From contig CAYZDJ010000007.1 of assembly GCA_964477265.1 (NCBI GenBank), positions 1 to 64,000 on the forward strand: a stretch of 64,000 nucleotides of DNA, read 5' to 3'. Positions 51,433 to 59,859 of the stretch are shown one piece after another. Within the stretch, counting starts at the first letter, position 1; every line of letters begins with the position of its first letter. Under the pieces are notes generated by a model. That model was not told where the DNA came from. It saw nothing but the letters and a program-made list of their open reading frames with translations, and ran no database searches. The translations under genes and the position numbers were made by a program. This DNA is from CAIVPM01 sp964477265. Its GTDB lineage: Bacteria; Bacteroidota; Bacteroidia; Chitinophagales; Chitinophagaceae.

Positions 51433-52548
51433 ATGATTGTTGGCATTTTAAAAGAACCACAAGGCGAACATCGTGTGTCGCTTTTACCAGAACAGGTTGA
51501 AACGCTTACCAAAAAAAATATTCAGGTTATTGTAGAGGATAATGCAGGTACAAGTGCTTATGCAAGTAATGATTTATATAAATCAAAAGGTGCAGTCATT
51601 GCCTCTCGTAACGAAGTACTAAGCAAAGCTGATATCCTTCTGTTTATACACACAACTAATATTGATGGTGCAAAAGCAAATGCCATAGTGTTGGGTGCTT
51701 ATCAACCATTATCTAATATTGATTATATAAAAAACTGGGCAAGTAAAAATGTTACTTGTTTTAGTTTAGATATGATACCTCGTACAACAAGAGCTCAAAG
51801 TATGGATGTGTTAAGCAGCCAGGCAAATATTGCAGGTTATAGAGCTGTATTACTTGCTGCATCTATGTTGCCACATTATTTTCCAATGTTTATGACGGCT
51901 GCAGGTAGTATTGCTCCTGCAAAGGTTTTAATATTAGGTGCAGGTGTTGCAGGCTTGCAAGCTATAGCTACTGCAAAGCGTTTGGGTGCTGTGATAGAAG
52001 TATTTGACACACGCCCTGCTGTTAAAGAAGAAGTAATGAGCCTTGGGGCAAAGTTTGTAGAAGTTGAAGGTGCTGCTGATGCTAGTAAAGCTGGTGGTTA
52101 TGCTGTTGAGCAAACAGAGGAATATAAGCAAAAGCAAACTGCACGTATTGCAGAGGCTGTAGCTAAAGCAAATGTGGTTATTACCACTGCACAAATTCCT
52201 GGAAGACAAGCACCAATATTAATTACAAATGAAGTATTGGCTACAATGAAAGCTGGAAGCGTAATTATAGATTTGGCTGCTGCAACTGGTGGCAACACAC
52301 CACAAACAAAAAACAATGAAACTGTAGTTACTGCAAATGGTGTAACCATTTTAGGTAATAGTAATTTGCAAAGTGGAATGCCTACTGATGCCAGCAAAAT
52401 GTATGGTAAAAATGTATTGAACTTTATGCAGTTGATTCTTACAAAAGAAGGAGAAATTAACCTAAATTTTGAAGATGATTTGGTAAAGGGAACCTGCATT
52501 ACACACAATAAAGAAATTACCAACGAGAGGGTTAAGGCAAGTATTTAG
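51433..52548 (+). CDS. pntAA: NAD(P) transhydrogenase subunit alpha part 1
   Basis: PntAA is the NAD(H)-binding domain I of proton-translocating transhydrogenase. It has 371 residues. The opening MIVGILKEPQGEHRVSLLPEQV is the family signature, the RQD-loop-like region is PRTTRAQSMDVLSSQANIAGYRAVLLAA, and the Rossmann NAD site is VLILGAGVAGLQAIATAKRLGA (GxGxxG, about 165-175). The subunit has the split three-gene form (alpha1, alpha2, beta) as in Rhodospirillum. It leads the operon pntAA-pntAB-pntB. Confidence 0.95.
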   Translation: MIVGILKEPQGEHRVSLLPEQVETLTKKNIQVIVEDNAGTSAYASNDLYKSKGAVIASRNEVLSKADILLFIHTTNIDGAKANAIVLGAYQPLSNIDYIKNWASKNVTCFSLDMIPRTTRAQSMDVLSSQANIAGYRAVLLAASMLPHYFPMFMTAAGSIAPAKVLILGAGVAGLQAIATAKRLGAVIEVFDTRPAVKEEVMSLGAKFVEVEGAADASKAGGYAVEQTEEYKQKQTARIAEAVAKANVVITTAQIPGRQAPILITNEVLATMKAGSVIIDLAAATGGNTPQTKNNETVVTANGVTILGNSNLQSGMPTDASKMYGKNVLNFMQLILTKEGEINLNFEDDLVKGTCITHNKEITNERVKASI

Positions 52549-52597
52549 TAGCTGAGATAAAATCTCTGTTACATTATGTTTGAAATAAGCAAGTAGG

Positions 52598-52626
52598 AAT
52601 AATCAATAACAAATAATCAATAATAA
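52598..52626 (+). repeat. Tandem AATAATCAATAA words (pntAA-pntAB gap)
   Basis: AATAATCAATAACAAATAATCAATAATAAA repeats a 12-13-base word twice with a small slip. It ends just before the pntAB start. Confidence 0.75.
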
Positions 52627-52630
52627 AAAT

Positions 52631-52930
52631 ATGGATTTTATTCATCAACATCAGGAAATGATTTACGTGGTAATCTTAATGATTTTCTGCGGAATAGAAA
52701 TTATTGAAAAAGTACCAAGTGTGCTGCATACACCTTTAATGAGTGGTGCAAATGCTATACATGGTGTGGTAATTATTGGTGCCATTATAGTAATGGGTAA
52801 TGCACAACCAGATAATTATTTAGCCTTATTACTTGGCTTTATTGCTGTTATCCTGGGAACTTTAAATGTAGTGGGTGGATTTGTGGTTACAGATAGAATG
52901 TTGGAAATGTTTAAGAAAAAAAAGAAATAA
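52631..52930 (+). CDS. pntAB: NAD(P) transhydrogenase subunit alpha part 2
   Basis: PntAB is a membrane part of domain II. The protein has 99 residues with three spans (about 9-27, 43-60 and 66-88: MIYVVILMIFCGIEIIEKV, AIHGVVIIGAIIVMG, YLALLLGFIAVILGTLNVVGGF). GxxVxxRML near the end (VTDRMLEMFKKKKK) is the usual cytoplasmic tail. Operon position between pntAA (82 bases upstream) and pntB (97 bases downstream) confirms it. Confidence 0.95.
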   Translation: MDFIHQHQEMIYVVILMIFCGIEIIEKVPSVLHTPLMSGANAIHGVVIIGAIIVMGNAQPDNYLALLLGFIAVILGTLNVVGGFVVTDRMLEMFKKKKK

Positions 52931-52933
52931 TTC

Positions 52934-53017
52934 CCAACCCCTAAAAGGGAGTTTATAAACATATACATTTTTATAATAAATAAATATTGCCTTATCCCCT
53001 TCAGGGGTTAGGGGTAA
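52934..53017. repeat. CCCCTAA/TTAGGGG words in the pntAB-pntB gap
   Basis: AACCCCTAAAAGGGAG lies at about 52936-52951. ATCCCCTTCAGGGGTTAGGGGTAA lies at 52994-53017, with self-complementary CCCCTTCAGGGG. TTACCCCTAACCCCT (inverted 53003-53017) is identical to 24252-24266, 28 kb away. Confidence 0.85.
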
Positions 53018-53027
53018 AATAAAACTT

Positions 53028-54461
53028 ATGGAGTTAAATATTCTTACAATATGTTACTTAATAGCTAGTGTAACTTTTATACTTGGTTTAAAAATGTTAT
53101 CCAATCCTGCTACTGCACGCAAGGGGAATTTAGTGGCAGCTGCTGGTATGAGCATTGCCATATTGGGTACTATATTTTTGTATGAAAATGAAGAAGGTAA
53201 AAGGCTAGGTAATTATTTATGGATTTTTGCAGGTTTGGTTATTGGTGCTGTTGTAGGCACAGTAAGTGCAAAAAAAGTTAAGATGACTGCCATGCCTGAA
53301 ATGGTGAGCTTATTCAATGGAATGGGTGGTGCATGTGCTGCATTAATTGGTATTGTTGAGTTTGACCATTTAGCATTTACAGGACCAGGGTTTCATACTT
53401 TGCCAATTGCCGAAGAGTTTAATATGAAATTATCTATCATCTTGGTTGGGTTGGTAATTGGTTTAATTTCATTTGCTGGCAGCATGATTGCATGGGGTAA
53501 GTTAAATGGTAAGGTCAAAGACTTTTCATTTAATGGACAACATATTTTCAATATTGCTCTTTTAATAGCAGTTATTGGCTTATCAGTTTTTTTAGTAAAA
53601 AGTTTTGATACCAATATCACTTTTATATTTTATGTAATAGCTGTGCTTGCTGCATTGTATGGTATTTTCTTTGTTTTGCCAATAGGCGGTGCAGATATGC
53701 CTGTTGTAATATCATTACTTAACTCTTTTACTGGGGTTGCAGCTGCCTGTGCAGGATTTTTATACAATAATAAAGTAATGCTTACTGGGGGTATTTTAGT
53801 GGGTGCGGCTGGTACATTATTAACTATGCTAATGTGTAAGGCAATGAACAGAAGCTTAAGTAATGTATTGATTGGTAGCTTTGGTGGCAATAAAAATACT
53901 GCTGCTGCAGGTGGTGCTAAGGCACAAGGCAATTACAAGGAAATTTCTTTAAGCGACGCAGCAACTGTAATGGCTTATGCCAATAAAGTAATTATAGTTC
54001 CTGGATATGGATTAGCTGTAGCACAGGCACAACACACTTGCCACGAGTTGGAAAAAGTGTTGGAAGAAAAAGGTGTTGAAGTAAAATATGCTATTCATCC
54101 TGTGGCTGGTCGTATGCCAGGGCACATGAATGTTTTACTTGCCGAAGCTGATGTGAGCTATGATAAACTGATGGAAATGGAGCAGGCAAATGATGAGTTT
54201 AAAACTACAGATGTAGTATTAATATTAGGTGCAAATGATGTGGTAAATCCTGCTGCTAAAAACGACCCAGCCTCTCCTATTTATGGCATGCCAATACTTG
54301 AAGTAGAGCAAGCTAAAACTGTGATAGTAAACAAACGTAGCATGAAGCCTGGCTATGCAGGTATTGAAAATGATTTATTCTTCCAGCCAAAAACTTCTAT
54401 GCTTTTTGGTGATGCTAAAAAAGCTTTACAGGATTTATTGAGTGAGGTGAAGAGTTTGTAA
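53028..54461 (+). CDS. pntB: NAD(P) transhydrogenase subunit beta
   Basis: PntB holds the rest of the membrane domain (about nine spans to residue 270, e.g. MVSLFNGMGGACAALIG) and the NADP(H)-binding domain III (about 300-477), with VPGYGLAVAQAQHTCHELE, YAIHPVAGRMPGHMNVLLAEADV and GANDVVNPAA all diagnostic. Length 477. The enzyme uses the proton gradient to make NADPH from NADH. Its stop codon (54459-54461) directly abuts the stop of the minus-strand nuclease cassette at 54462-54464. Confidence 0.96.
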   Translation: MELNILTICYLIASVTFILGLKMLSNPATARKGNLVAAAGMSIAILGTIFLYENEEGKRLGNYLWIFAGLVIGAVVGTVSAKKVKMTAMPEMVSLFNGMGGACAALIGIVEFDHLAFTGPGFHTLPIAEEFNMKLSIILVGLVIGLISFAGSMIAWGKLNGKVKDFSFNGQHIFNIALLIAVIGLSVFLVKSFDTNITFIFYVIAVLAALYGIFFVLPIGGADMPVVISLLNSFTGVAAACAGFLYNNKVMLTGGILVGAAGTLLTMLMCKAMNRSLSNVLIGSFGGNKNTAAAGGAKAQGNYKEISLSDAATVMAYANKVIIVPGYGLAVAQAQHTCHELEKVLEEKGVEVKYAIHPVAGRMPGHMNVLLAEADVSYDKLMEMEQANDEFKTTDVVLILGANDVVNPAAKNDPASPIYGMPILEVEQAKTVIVNKRSMKPGYAGIENDLFFQPKTSMLFGDAKKALQDLLSEVKSL

Positions 54462-55094
54462 TTATTCTTCTTTGATGATTCCATTTAGTTTTAGTGTTTT
54501 GATAATGTAGGTCTGTATTATTTCATCAAAACTATTAACAAAACTTTCGCCGATAAATTTTTTCTTATACTCTAATAATTGGGTATTTACAAGTTGCTTG
54601 ATATTTTGAAATGAAAAATCTTTATTTGACCACCTCCAAGCATTAAAGAAAATTACCCAAAGACCTCTTGAATACTTTTCGGCATTTACCTCTAATTCCC
54701 ATTCATTTTCATCCTTAAGATAATTAATATTATCTTCTAAGTATTGAATATCAAACTTAGTATTTTCAGATATATCCAAGAAAACACCAAACTTTACTTT
54801 AGTTTCTACTTGCAAATCAGCATAGAATATGTACCTGCATAAGTCGTTGGTATCACTCTTGTGTTTTATTGTTATCTCAAAACAAGTATCAAAAAAATAT
54901 GATGAGTATTCCCAATCTTCGCTAAAAGAGTCATTTAGTTTTATGTTCTCAACAATTGCATCATATACATCGCTCCAAAATTTTTTTATCACCTCTTTCT
55001 TAACTATTTCGAATTTTTCCACTAAGTCAACAGTTGTTTCAAAATTTTCTCTTTGTGTTAAATAATCAAATATTTTTTGGTCTAAATTATTCAT
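54462..55094 (-). CDS. C-terminal part of a split PD-(D/E)XK nuclease-family gene
   Basis: The frame encodes 210 residues with no catalytic motif. Its start ATG lies 1 base after the stop of the 248-residue nuclease ORF and in another frame. It opens MNNLDQKIFDYLTQRENFET and has an alpha-helical and beta-rich body (VKFGVFLDISENTKFDIQYLEDN, then SRGLWVIFFNAWRWSN) of the sort that follows the nuclease domain in full-length PDDEXK_4 proteins, which are usually about 400-450 residues. If one T is removed from the TTTT run at 55096-55099, the two frames fuse as ...IKTF-N-MNNLDQ. It is either a separate gene that grew from a split or a frameshifted half. The call is based on architecture, not on a named family match. 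Confidence 0.65.
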   Translation of the reverse strand: MNNLDQKIFDYLTQRENFETTVDLVEKFEIVKKEVIKKFWSDVYDAIVENIKLNDSFSEDWEYSSYFFDTCFEITIKHKSDTNDLCRYIFYADLQVETKVKFGVFLDISENTKFDIQYLEDNINYLKDENEWELEVNAEKYSRGLWVIFFNAWRWSNKDFSFQNIKQLVNTQLLEYKKKFIGESFVNSFDEIIQTYIIKTLKLNGIIKEE

Positions 55095-55095
55095 A

Positions 55096-55842
55096 TTAAA
55101 ATGTTTTAATTAAATCAATATAATGTTCAAGAATGTTTGTTAATCGTGTAGCTTTTATCTCTTTTTTCGTTTCAAGCAACCAATCTTTAATATCATCAAC
55201 ATAACTAACACAAATAAGTACATTATCGGCAATCAATCGTTTTTTTTCTTCCTCTAAAATGCTTGTCTCTGTTGGTTCTGTAGGATTTGGTGTTAAATAA
55301 ATTATCAAAATTTGTTCATCAGTAAAATTGTATTCTGTGCCTTTTAAAACATCATTATAATATCTTTCCAATTGTTTTGGCTGGTCTCCTGCATTAATTT
55401 TATTTTCAACGATTATAGCAAATCTTTTATTTTCATCAGTTGGCTTATGTATAATTAAAATATCAGGTTGGCTATTATTAAATCTCTGTTCAAGAATACA
55501 TGATAAATAGTCTGGGTCATAAGATAAAAATAAGTCCATTTTATTTTGAGGTGCAACTTGTTTTATAAATGATTTATAAAACAAATCACCTTGACAATGT
55601 GAACCACCAATATCTAAAAGATTTGCAAGAAATGGTGTATGAACTTTGGCTTCATAAAATTCAATTTTTAATACAGAGAAAATATTATATGAGAAAGCAT
55701 TGTTCTTTTTTTCCTCTTTTATTTCTAATAAAAATGGTTTGAAATTATTAATCAATTTTTCATAATCAACTAATCTTTCATCAACTTGAATAGTTAATAA
55801 ACCTTTATATCCTTCTAATAAATTAATAAATTGTGCAAGCAT
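55096..55842 (-). CDS. PD-(D/E)XK nuclease domain protein (PDDEXK_4-like)
   Basis: The protein has 248 residues. The nuclease core is visible: helix Glu in EFYEAKVHTPFLANLLD (about 61-77), then the two catalytic elements PDILI (P126-D127) and ENK (E146-x-K148) in IIVENKINAGDQPKQLERYY (Gln at about 157). LIIYLTPNPTEPTE and IKDWL follow, as in the family. The catalytic set is intact, so the N-terminal half may still cut DNA. The end ...HYIDLIKTF stops where relatives continue into a C-terminal region, which here is the next ORF. It lies 11 bases after the acidic gene, so the three ORFs form one transcription unit. A defence role is possible but not shown. Confidence 0.8.
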   Translation of the reverse strand: MLAQFINLLEGYKGLLTIQVDERLVDYEKLINNFKPFLLEIKEEKKNNAFSYNIFSVLKIEFYEAKVHTPFLANLLDIGGSHCQGDLFYKSFIKQVAPQNKMDLFLSYDPDYLSCILEQRFNNSQPDILIIHKPTDENKRFAIIVENKINAGDQPKQLERYYNDVLKGTEYNFTDEQILIIYLTPNPTEPTETSILEEEKKRLIADNVLICVSYVDDIKDWLLETKKEIKATRLTNILEHYIDLIKTF

Positions 55843-55853
55843 TTTTCTTTAGA

Positions 55854-56210
55854 TTAATATTCGTCATCATCATCATCATATCCTTCTATAAAATATTTAT
55901 TATCGTACTCTTCATAATACTCCTTTTCCAAATCTAAAATTTCTTTTACATCTTCAGTTGCAAGTATAAATTTACTTGACAATTTACTTTGCAAATAATA
56001 AATTAAATCATCTTCATTCTCATCACCAATCATTACAACACCCTTTATTTCTAATTTTGAAAGTTTCATATAATCTTTAACACAACAGAAAAACAAAATC
56101 AAATCATAGTAATCCATTTTTTCGTCTAACTCTTCGGACATACTTTGAAAAACAAATTCTATAACATTTTCATCAAGTCCTAATGCGTTAAAATCAATTT
56201 CTTGCTCCAT
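55854..56210 (-). CDS. Small acidic protein of the nuclease cassette
   Basis: I start it at Met13 of the longer frame (118 residues, MEQEIDFNALGLDENVIEF). The protein is strongly acidic throughout and ends GYDDDDDEY, encoded by tandem GAT codons. It has mixed helices (FQSMSEELDEKMDYYDLILFFCC) and a beta segment (IKGVVMIGDENEDDLIYYL). I do not recognise a family. Its position immediately before the nuclease gene and its extreme acidity suggest a regulator, inhibitor or DNA-mimicking partner, but this is inference. A near box TATATTTA lies about 20 bases upstream on the minus strand. Confidence 0.6.
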   Translation of the reverse strand: MEQEIDFNALGLDENVIEFVFQSMSEELDEKMDYYDLILFFCCVKDYMKLSKLEIKGVVMIGDENEDDLIYYLQSKLSSKFILATEDVKEILDLEKEYYEEYDNKYFIEGYDDDDDEY

Positions 56211-56367
56211 AAGTAAAATAGAGGGTAAATATAAAAGGATGTTCAATGTAAGTTGATTTCTTCAAAAATTCGTTAAACTAAAATATATAAGCATTGAAAG
56301 CAATTTATTCTTTCAACCAAAAAATTTTATGCTCTTGGGCAATACAAAAAATACAGGATTTATAACC

Positions 56368-58386
56368 TTATTTCTTTACTTTCTTAAATACAATTTGCTC
56401 TGATTGTTTCTTTACCATTAGCCCAAAAAACTCTCGCAAAGATTCATAATCTTCAACATCAAAATTGGCTTTGTATAGCTGAAACTTGCACTGCAATTGA
56501 ATTTGACCATCGTTGTTTATAGCCAGATATTCAAACAATCCTTCATTTTCATTGTATTTAGAACGAATACTTTTAGGCATTTCATCTACAACATATCCCT
56601 TTGGAACTTCCATGTTTAAGATATAGGTTTCGCTAATTGCAAAAGGCATCTCTACTTTAAACAATCTTTTTTCTGCCTTAAAAATATTTTCTTTTGTTGC
56701 TTCTGAAAGCAATGGATTAAAGTAAATAATATCATCATCTCCAAGCGTAAAATTCATATCATATTTTACAGTAACAGGCAAATTGTAGTTTTTAATATTA
56801 TCTATTTCAGTGTTTGATATTGTAGGCGAAAAAGTATAATCTTTTGTTATGTCTTTAAAGAAATTGGTTACAGGTGTTTTAATCAGTTTCTTTCTAAGTT
56901 GTCTTGATTCATCGTAACCCAAAGTGCTACTAAAAGATGCTTCAATTTTGCCAGAATCATTATTGGCAATAAATATACTTGTGAGCTTGCTTTCAATATT
57001 CCTATTGGCTGAAAGGTCTATAAGCAAAGGAATTTGGGCTATAACCCTTCCAAAACCATTATAACATTTTGCTGGCAGCATACCAAACCCATTGTCACTT
57101 TCACCAGCATCTAAAAAGTAAGTAGTTGTATCAACTTTCATCCTACATATAAGGTAGTTAAATTCATTTAATATAGCAGAGGCCTCACTAATTTTTCCAC
57201 TGCCTCTTGTGCTTAAAATTACAGGTTCAGCTATATAGCCTTTCGCAGCTAGCATAGCCGTTAAAAGCAAATTAATATCAGCTATATTTCCCTTTTTATT
57301 TTTAAAAGTTTTCATTGGATCATCAGACAAAAAAATACCATCATCATCAATGCAATTAAAATTATCCCTTACATATTGAAAGATAATATTAGCAGCTTCA
57401 ACACCCTCCTTATTACCAGTTAATGCAGTTACTTCCTTTTCAATCCATGCATTTTTTTCTTTATCTAAAATGGTCCCAAAACTTTCGTCTCTTAAAAGTG
57501 ATGATGCTGTTTCGTACCACGACCTTATTCTTCTAACAACATTTTCATCACTATATTTTATTGAATGTAACTGAAATTCATACATAGCAATATTGTCTAA
57601 AGGGTTGGCAACAAAACTTTGTACTTTGTAAGCAGGAACATTTTTCATTGCCCATAATTTCCACTTTGCATCACCACTGGTTTCATATATCTCTGAACGC
57701 CCATATGTAGAACTAACAGGTGCTATAATTGTATAATTTTTATACACAAGTTTACTACTATCAACCTCTAATGATTTGTACACACCTTTATTTACAACAG
57801 CATAATTATACATAGGAGGAATGGTTACCTGATACTCACTCCATAAAGTTGGATACTGATCTTGAAAATACCACGACTGCAACTTAGTATCATATGGCGA
57901 CTTAATAGTATATTGAAATTCTATAATACAATTCTCTTGTAAATCGGGCAGAGTAAATTTGCGTACATATAAGTTTTTACTAACCTTATCTTTTATAATG
58001 TCATTTTTAACCAGTTTTGTAGCAACTATTTTTCCATTAACAAGGTTGTATGTAGCAGCTAGCAAATCTTCCAACTTCTCTTCATTGGCAGCAGAAAATT
58101 GCCATAGATAAATCTTTAATGTTCCTTCATCAAAGGCTGTGCGTTTTCTTAAAAGTATCTTTTTATGTCTTTTAAAAATCACTGTAAACCTGCCATTATT
58201 ATTGCCCTCAAATTCAGTGCTGCCAACATCACTCAACACTATTGCTGCTGCATCTTTTTCTATAATATCTGCTATAGGATTAAAGTCTTCTGTTTTAATA
58301 TTTCCGAATTTTTCGTTGCGTATATTTTGAGCAAAAAATGCATTACTAAAAGACAAAAAAAAGAAAAATGCTAAAAATTTTCTCAT
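56368..58386 (-). CDS. DUF3857 / transglutaminase-like exported protein
   Basis: The protein has 672 residues with a Sec signal (MRKFLAFFFFLSFSNAFFAQ). DUF3857 covers about 50-240 (HKKILLRKRTAFDEGTLKIYL, FTLPDLQENCIIEFQYTIKSPY, WYFQDQYPTLWSEYQVTIP), a transglutaminase-like fold about 320-430, and a C-terminal DUF3858-like part. In the transglutaminase core the expected catalytic Cys region (typical GDCKDxAxLL) reads KKGNIADINLLLTAMLAAKGY, so the Cys is missing. Many Bacteroidota relatives have the same change, so this is likely a non-catalytic subfamily rather than decay. Probably periplasmic; role unknown. Confidence 0.85.
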   Translation of the reverse strand: MRKFLAFFFFLSFSNAFFAQNIRNEKFGNIKTEDFNPIADIIEKDAAAIVLSDVGSTEFEGNNNGRFTVIFKRHKKILLRKRTAFDEGTLKIYLWQFSAANEEKLEDLLAATYNLVNGKIVATKLVKNDIIKDKVSKNLYVRKFTLPDLQENCIIEFQYTIKSPYDTKLQSWYFQDQYPTLWSEYQVTIPPMYNYAVVNKGVYKSLEVDSSKLVYKNYTIIAPVSSTYGRSEIYETSGDAKWKLWAMKNVPAYKVQSFVANPLDNIAMYEFQLHSIKYSDENVVRRIRSWYETASSLLRDESFGTILDKEKNAWIEKEVTALTGNKEGVEAANIIFQYVRDNFNCIDDDGIFLSDDPMKTFKNKKGNIADINLLLTAMLAAKGYIAEPVILSTRGSGKISEASAILNEFNYLICRMKVDTTTYFLDAGESDNGFGMLPAKCYNGFGRVIAQIPLLIDLSANRNIESKLTSIFIANNDSGKIEASFSSTLGYDESRQLRKKLIKTPVTNFFKDITKDYTFSPTISNTEIDNIKNYNLPVTVKYDMNFTLGDDDIIYFNPLLSEATKENIFKAEKRLFKVEMPFAISETYILNMEVPKGYVVDEMPKSIRSKYNENEGLFEYLAINNDGQIQLQCKFQLYKANFDVEDYESLREFFGLMVKKQSEQIVFKKVKK

Positions 58387-58495
58387 ATGTAGATTTAATG
58401 GTTTGCTAAGATATTGGTTACCAAAACATAAAGAATAAATAAAAAATGTATTAAAAAAAGACCTAATTTAGTGCAGTAAATATAAAAAAGAAAGT

Positions 58496-58792
58496 ATGAG
58501 AAAAGCTGATATAGTAACGATTATTGCTGACAAGACAGGCATTCCTAAAGTTGATGTTTTAGTAACGATTGAAACTTTTATTAAAGAAGTAAAGCATCAA
58601 TTGGCAAACGATGAAAATGTTTATATACGTGGCTTTGGTAGTTTTATAACAAAAAAACGTGCTGCAAAAATTGGCAGAAACATCAAGAAAAATGTTGCAG
58701 TCCATATTCCAGAGCATTATATTCCTGCATTTAAACCTGCTAAGGAATTTATGGAAGAAGTGAAAAGAAATTTTAAAGCTACAAATAAGTAA
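58496..58792 (+). CDS. HU/IHF-family DNA-binding protein
   Basis: The protein has 98 residues and is a histone-like dimer that bends DNA. ADIVTIIADKTGIPKVDVLVTIETFIKEVKHQL forms the helical dimer part, and the beta-arm signature is VYIRGFGSFITKKRAAKIGRNI (GFGxF, about 46-50), with AFKPAKEFMEEVKRN closing. Residue content fits the IHF-like type found in Bacteroidota rather than the shorter HU. Monocistronic, with a terminator after it. Confidence 0.94.
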   Translation: MRKADIVTIIADKTGIPKVDVLVTIETFIKEVKHQLANDENVYIRGFGSFITKKRAAKIGRNIKKNVAVHIPEHYIPAFKPAKEFMEEVKRNFKATNK

Positions 58793-58812
58793 TTATTAAA
58801 TTATTAAGTGTT

Positions 58813-58846
58813 AAAAGCCTTTAGGTAATTACCTAAAGGCTTTTTT
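58813..58846 (+). terminator. Intrinsic terminator after the HU-like gene
   Basis: AAAAGCCTTTAGGT (58813-58826) and ACCTAAAGGCTTTT (58831-58844) pair perfectly around AATT, followed by a T-run. Confidence 0.93.
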
Positions 58847-58918
58847 AATGCATCTAACTTGCATTCTTAAAACATTTACCAATTTGGCAAAATACTTTTT
58901 GTGATTTTTTTTGTTTGA

Positions 58919-58926
58919 TATGTTTG
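58919..58926 (+). promoter_or_regulatory. TAnnTTTG box upstream of the DUF2911 gene
   Basis: TATGTTTG ends 13 bases before ATG 58940. A TTTG at 58898-58901 could be the -33 element, although the spacing of 17 bases is a little short. Confidence 0.55.
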
Positions 58927-58939
58927 TAAAAAATTACAT

Positions 58940-59779
58940 ATGAAAAAAACATTATTGATTGCAGCTATGTTTGTTGGCATTACTGGTTTTTCGCAAATTA
59001 AAATGCCAGCACCAAGCCCAACTCAAACTATTATCCAGGATTTTGGTTTAGGAAAAATTGAAGTAGTTTATAGTAGGCCAAGTATTAAAGGCAGGCAGGT
59101 TTTTAAAGAAAACAGTGAACTTGCACCATTTGGAAAAGTATGGAGAACTGGTGCCAATAACGCAACAAAAATTAAAATTAACGACCCTGTTGAAATAGCA
59201 GGAAAACCTGTAGATACAGGAACTTACGCTATTTATACTATTCCAAATAAAAACGAATGGACATTAATTATTAATAAAGAATCGAAAAAATGGGGAACAC
59301 AATACAATGCTGAAGGTGATGTGTTCAGAGTGCAAATTCCTGCTCAAAAATTAAAGGAAGCTGTTGAAGTATTTACTGTGCAATTTGCAAATATTAAAGC
59401 CGAAAGTTGTGACTTGCAATTGGCGTGGGCAAATACTGTAATCAATATTCCTATTACATCAAGCGTTAAAGAAAGAATAAGAACACAAGTTGAAAAAGCT
59501 TTGAAAGCTGATAGTGTAACACAAACAGCATATTTTCAGGCTGCCAATTTTTATTATGAATATGATAAAGATTATGCAAGTGCTTTAGCTAATATAACTA
59601 AAGCAATAAGTGGCAAAACAGATAAATTTTGGATGTGGCTTTTAAAGGCAAAAATTGAAAGAGATATGGGAGACAAAACTGCTGCAAAAGCAAGTGCTGA
59701 AGCTTGCAAAAAAAGTGCTGAAGAACAAAAAAATGATGACTATGTAAGATCATCAACTGAATTGATAAGTAAGTTGTAG
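58940..59779 (+). CDS. DUF2911 domain-containing exported protein
   Basis: The protein has 279 residues with a Sec signal (MKKTLLIAAMFVGITGFSQ). DUF2911 occupies about 25-170 (VYSRPSIKGRQVF, APFGKVWRTGANNATKIKI, GTYAIYTIPNKNEWTLIINKESKKWGTQYN). It is followed by a TPR-like helical tail about 190-279 (ASALANITKAISGKTDKFWMWLLKAKIERDMGD). The domain is common in Bacteroidota but has no known activity. A promoter box precedes it and a bidirectional terminator follows. Confidence 0.9.
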   Translation: MKKTLLIAAMFVGITGFSQIKMPAPSPTQTIIQDFGLGKIEVVYSRPSIKGRQVFKENSELAPFGKVWRTGANNATKIKINDPVEIAGKPVDTGTYAIYTIPNKNEWTLIINKESKKWGTQYNAEGDVFRVQIPAQKLKEAVEVFTVQFANIKAESCDLQLAWANTVINIPITSSVKERIRTQVEKALKADSVTQTAYFQAANFYYEYDKDYASALANITKAISGKTDKFWMWLLKAKIERDMGDKTAAKASAEACKKSAEEQKNDDYVRSSTELISKL

Positions 59780-59823
59780 TTATTATTTTACGTTATTGTA
59801 AACCTATAAGGATTTATTGAATT

Positions 59824-59855
59824 AAAAAAGCGAGTTTCCAAAACTCGCTTTTTTA
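59824..59855 (+). terminator. Bidirectional intrinsic terminator
   Basis: AAAAAAGCGAGTTT (59824-59837) and AAACTCGCTTTTTT (59841-59854) form a perfect 14-bp stem around CCA. It serves both the DUF2911 gene and the convergent FAD oxidoreductase. Confidence 0.95.
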
Positions 59856-59859
59856 TTTA

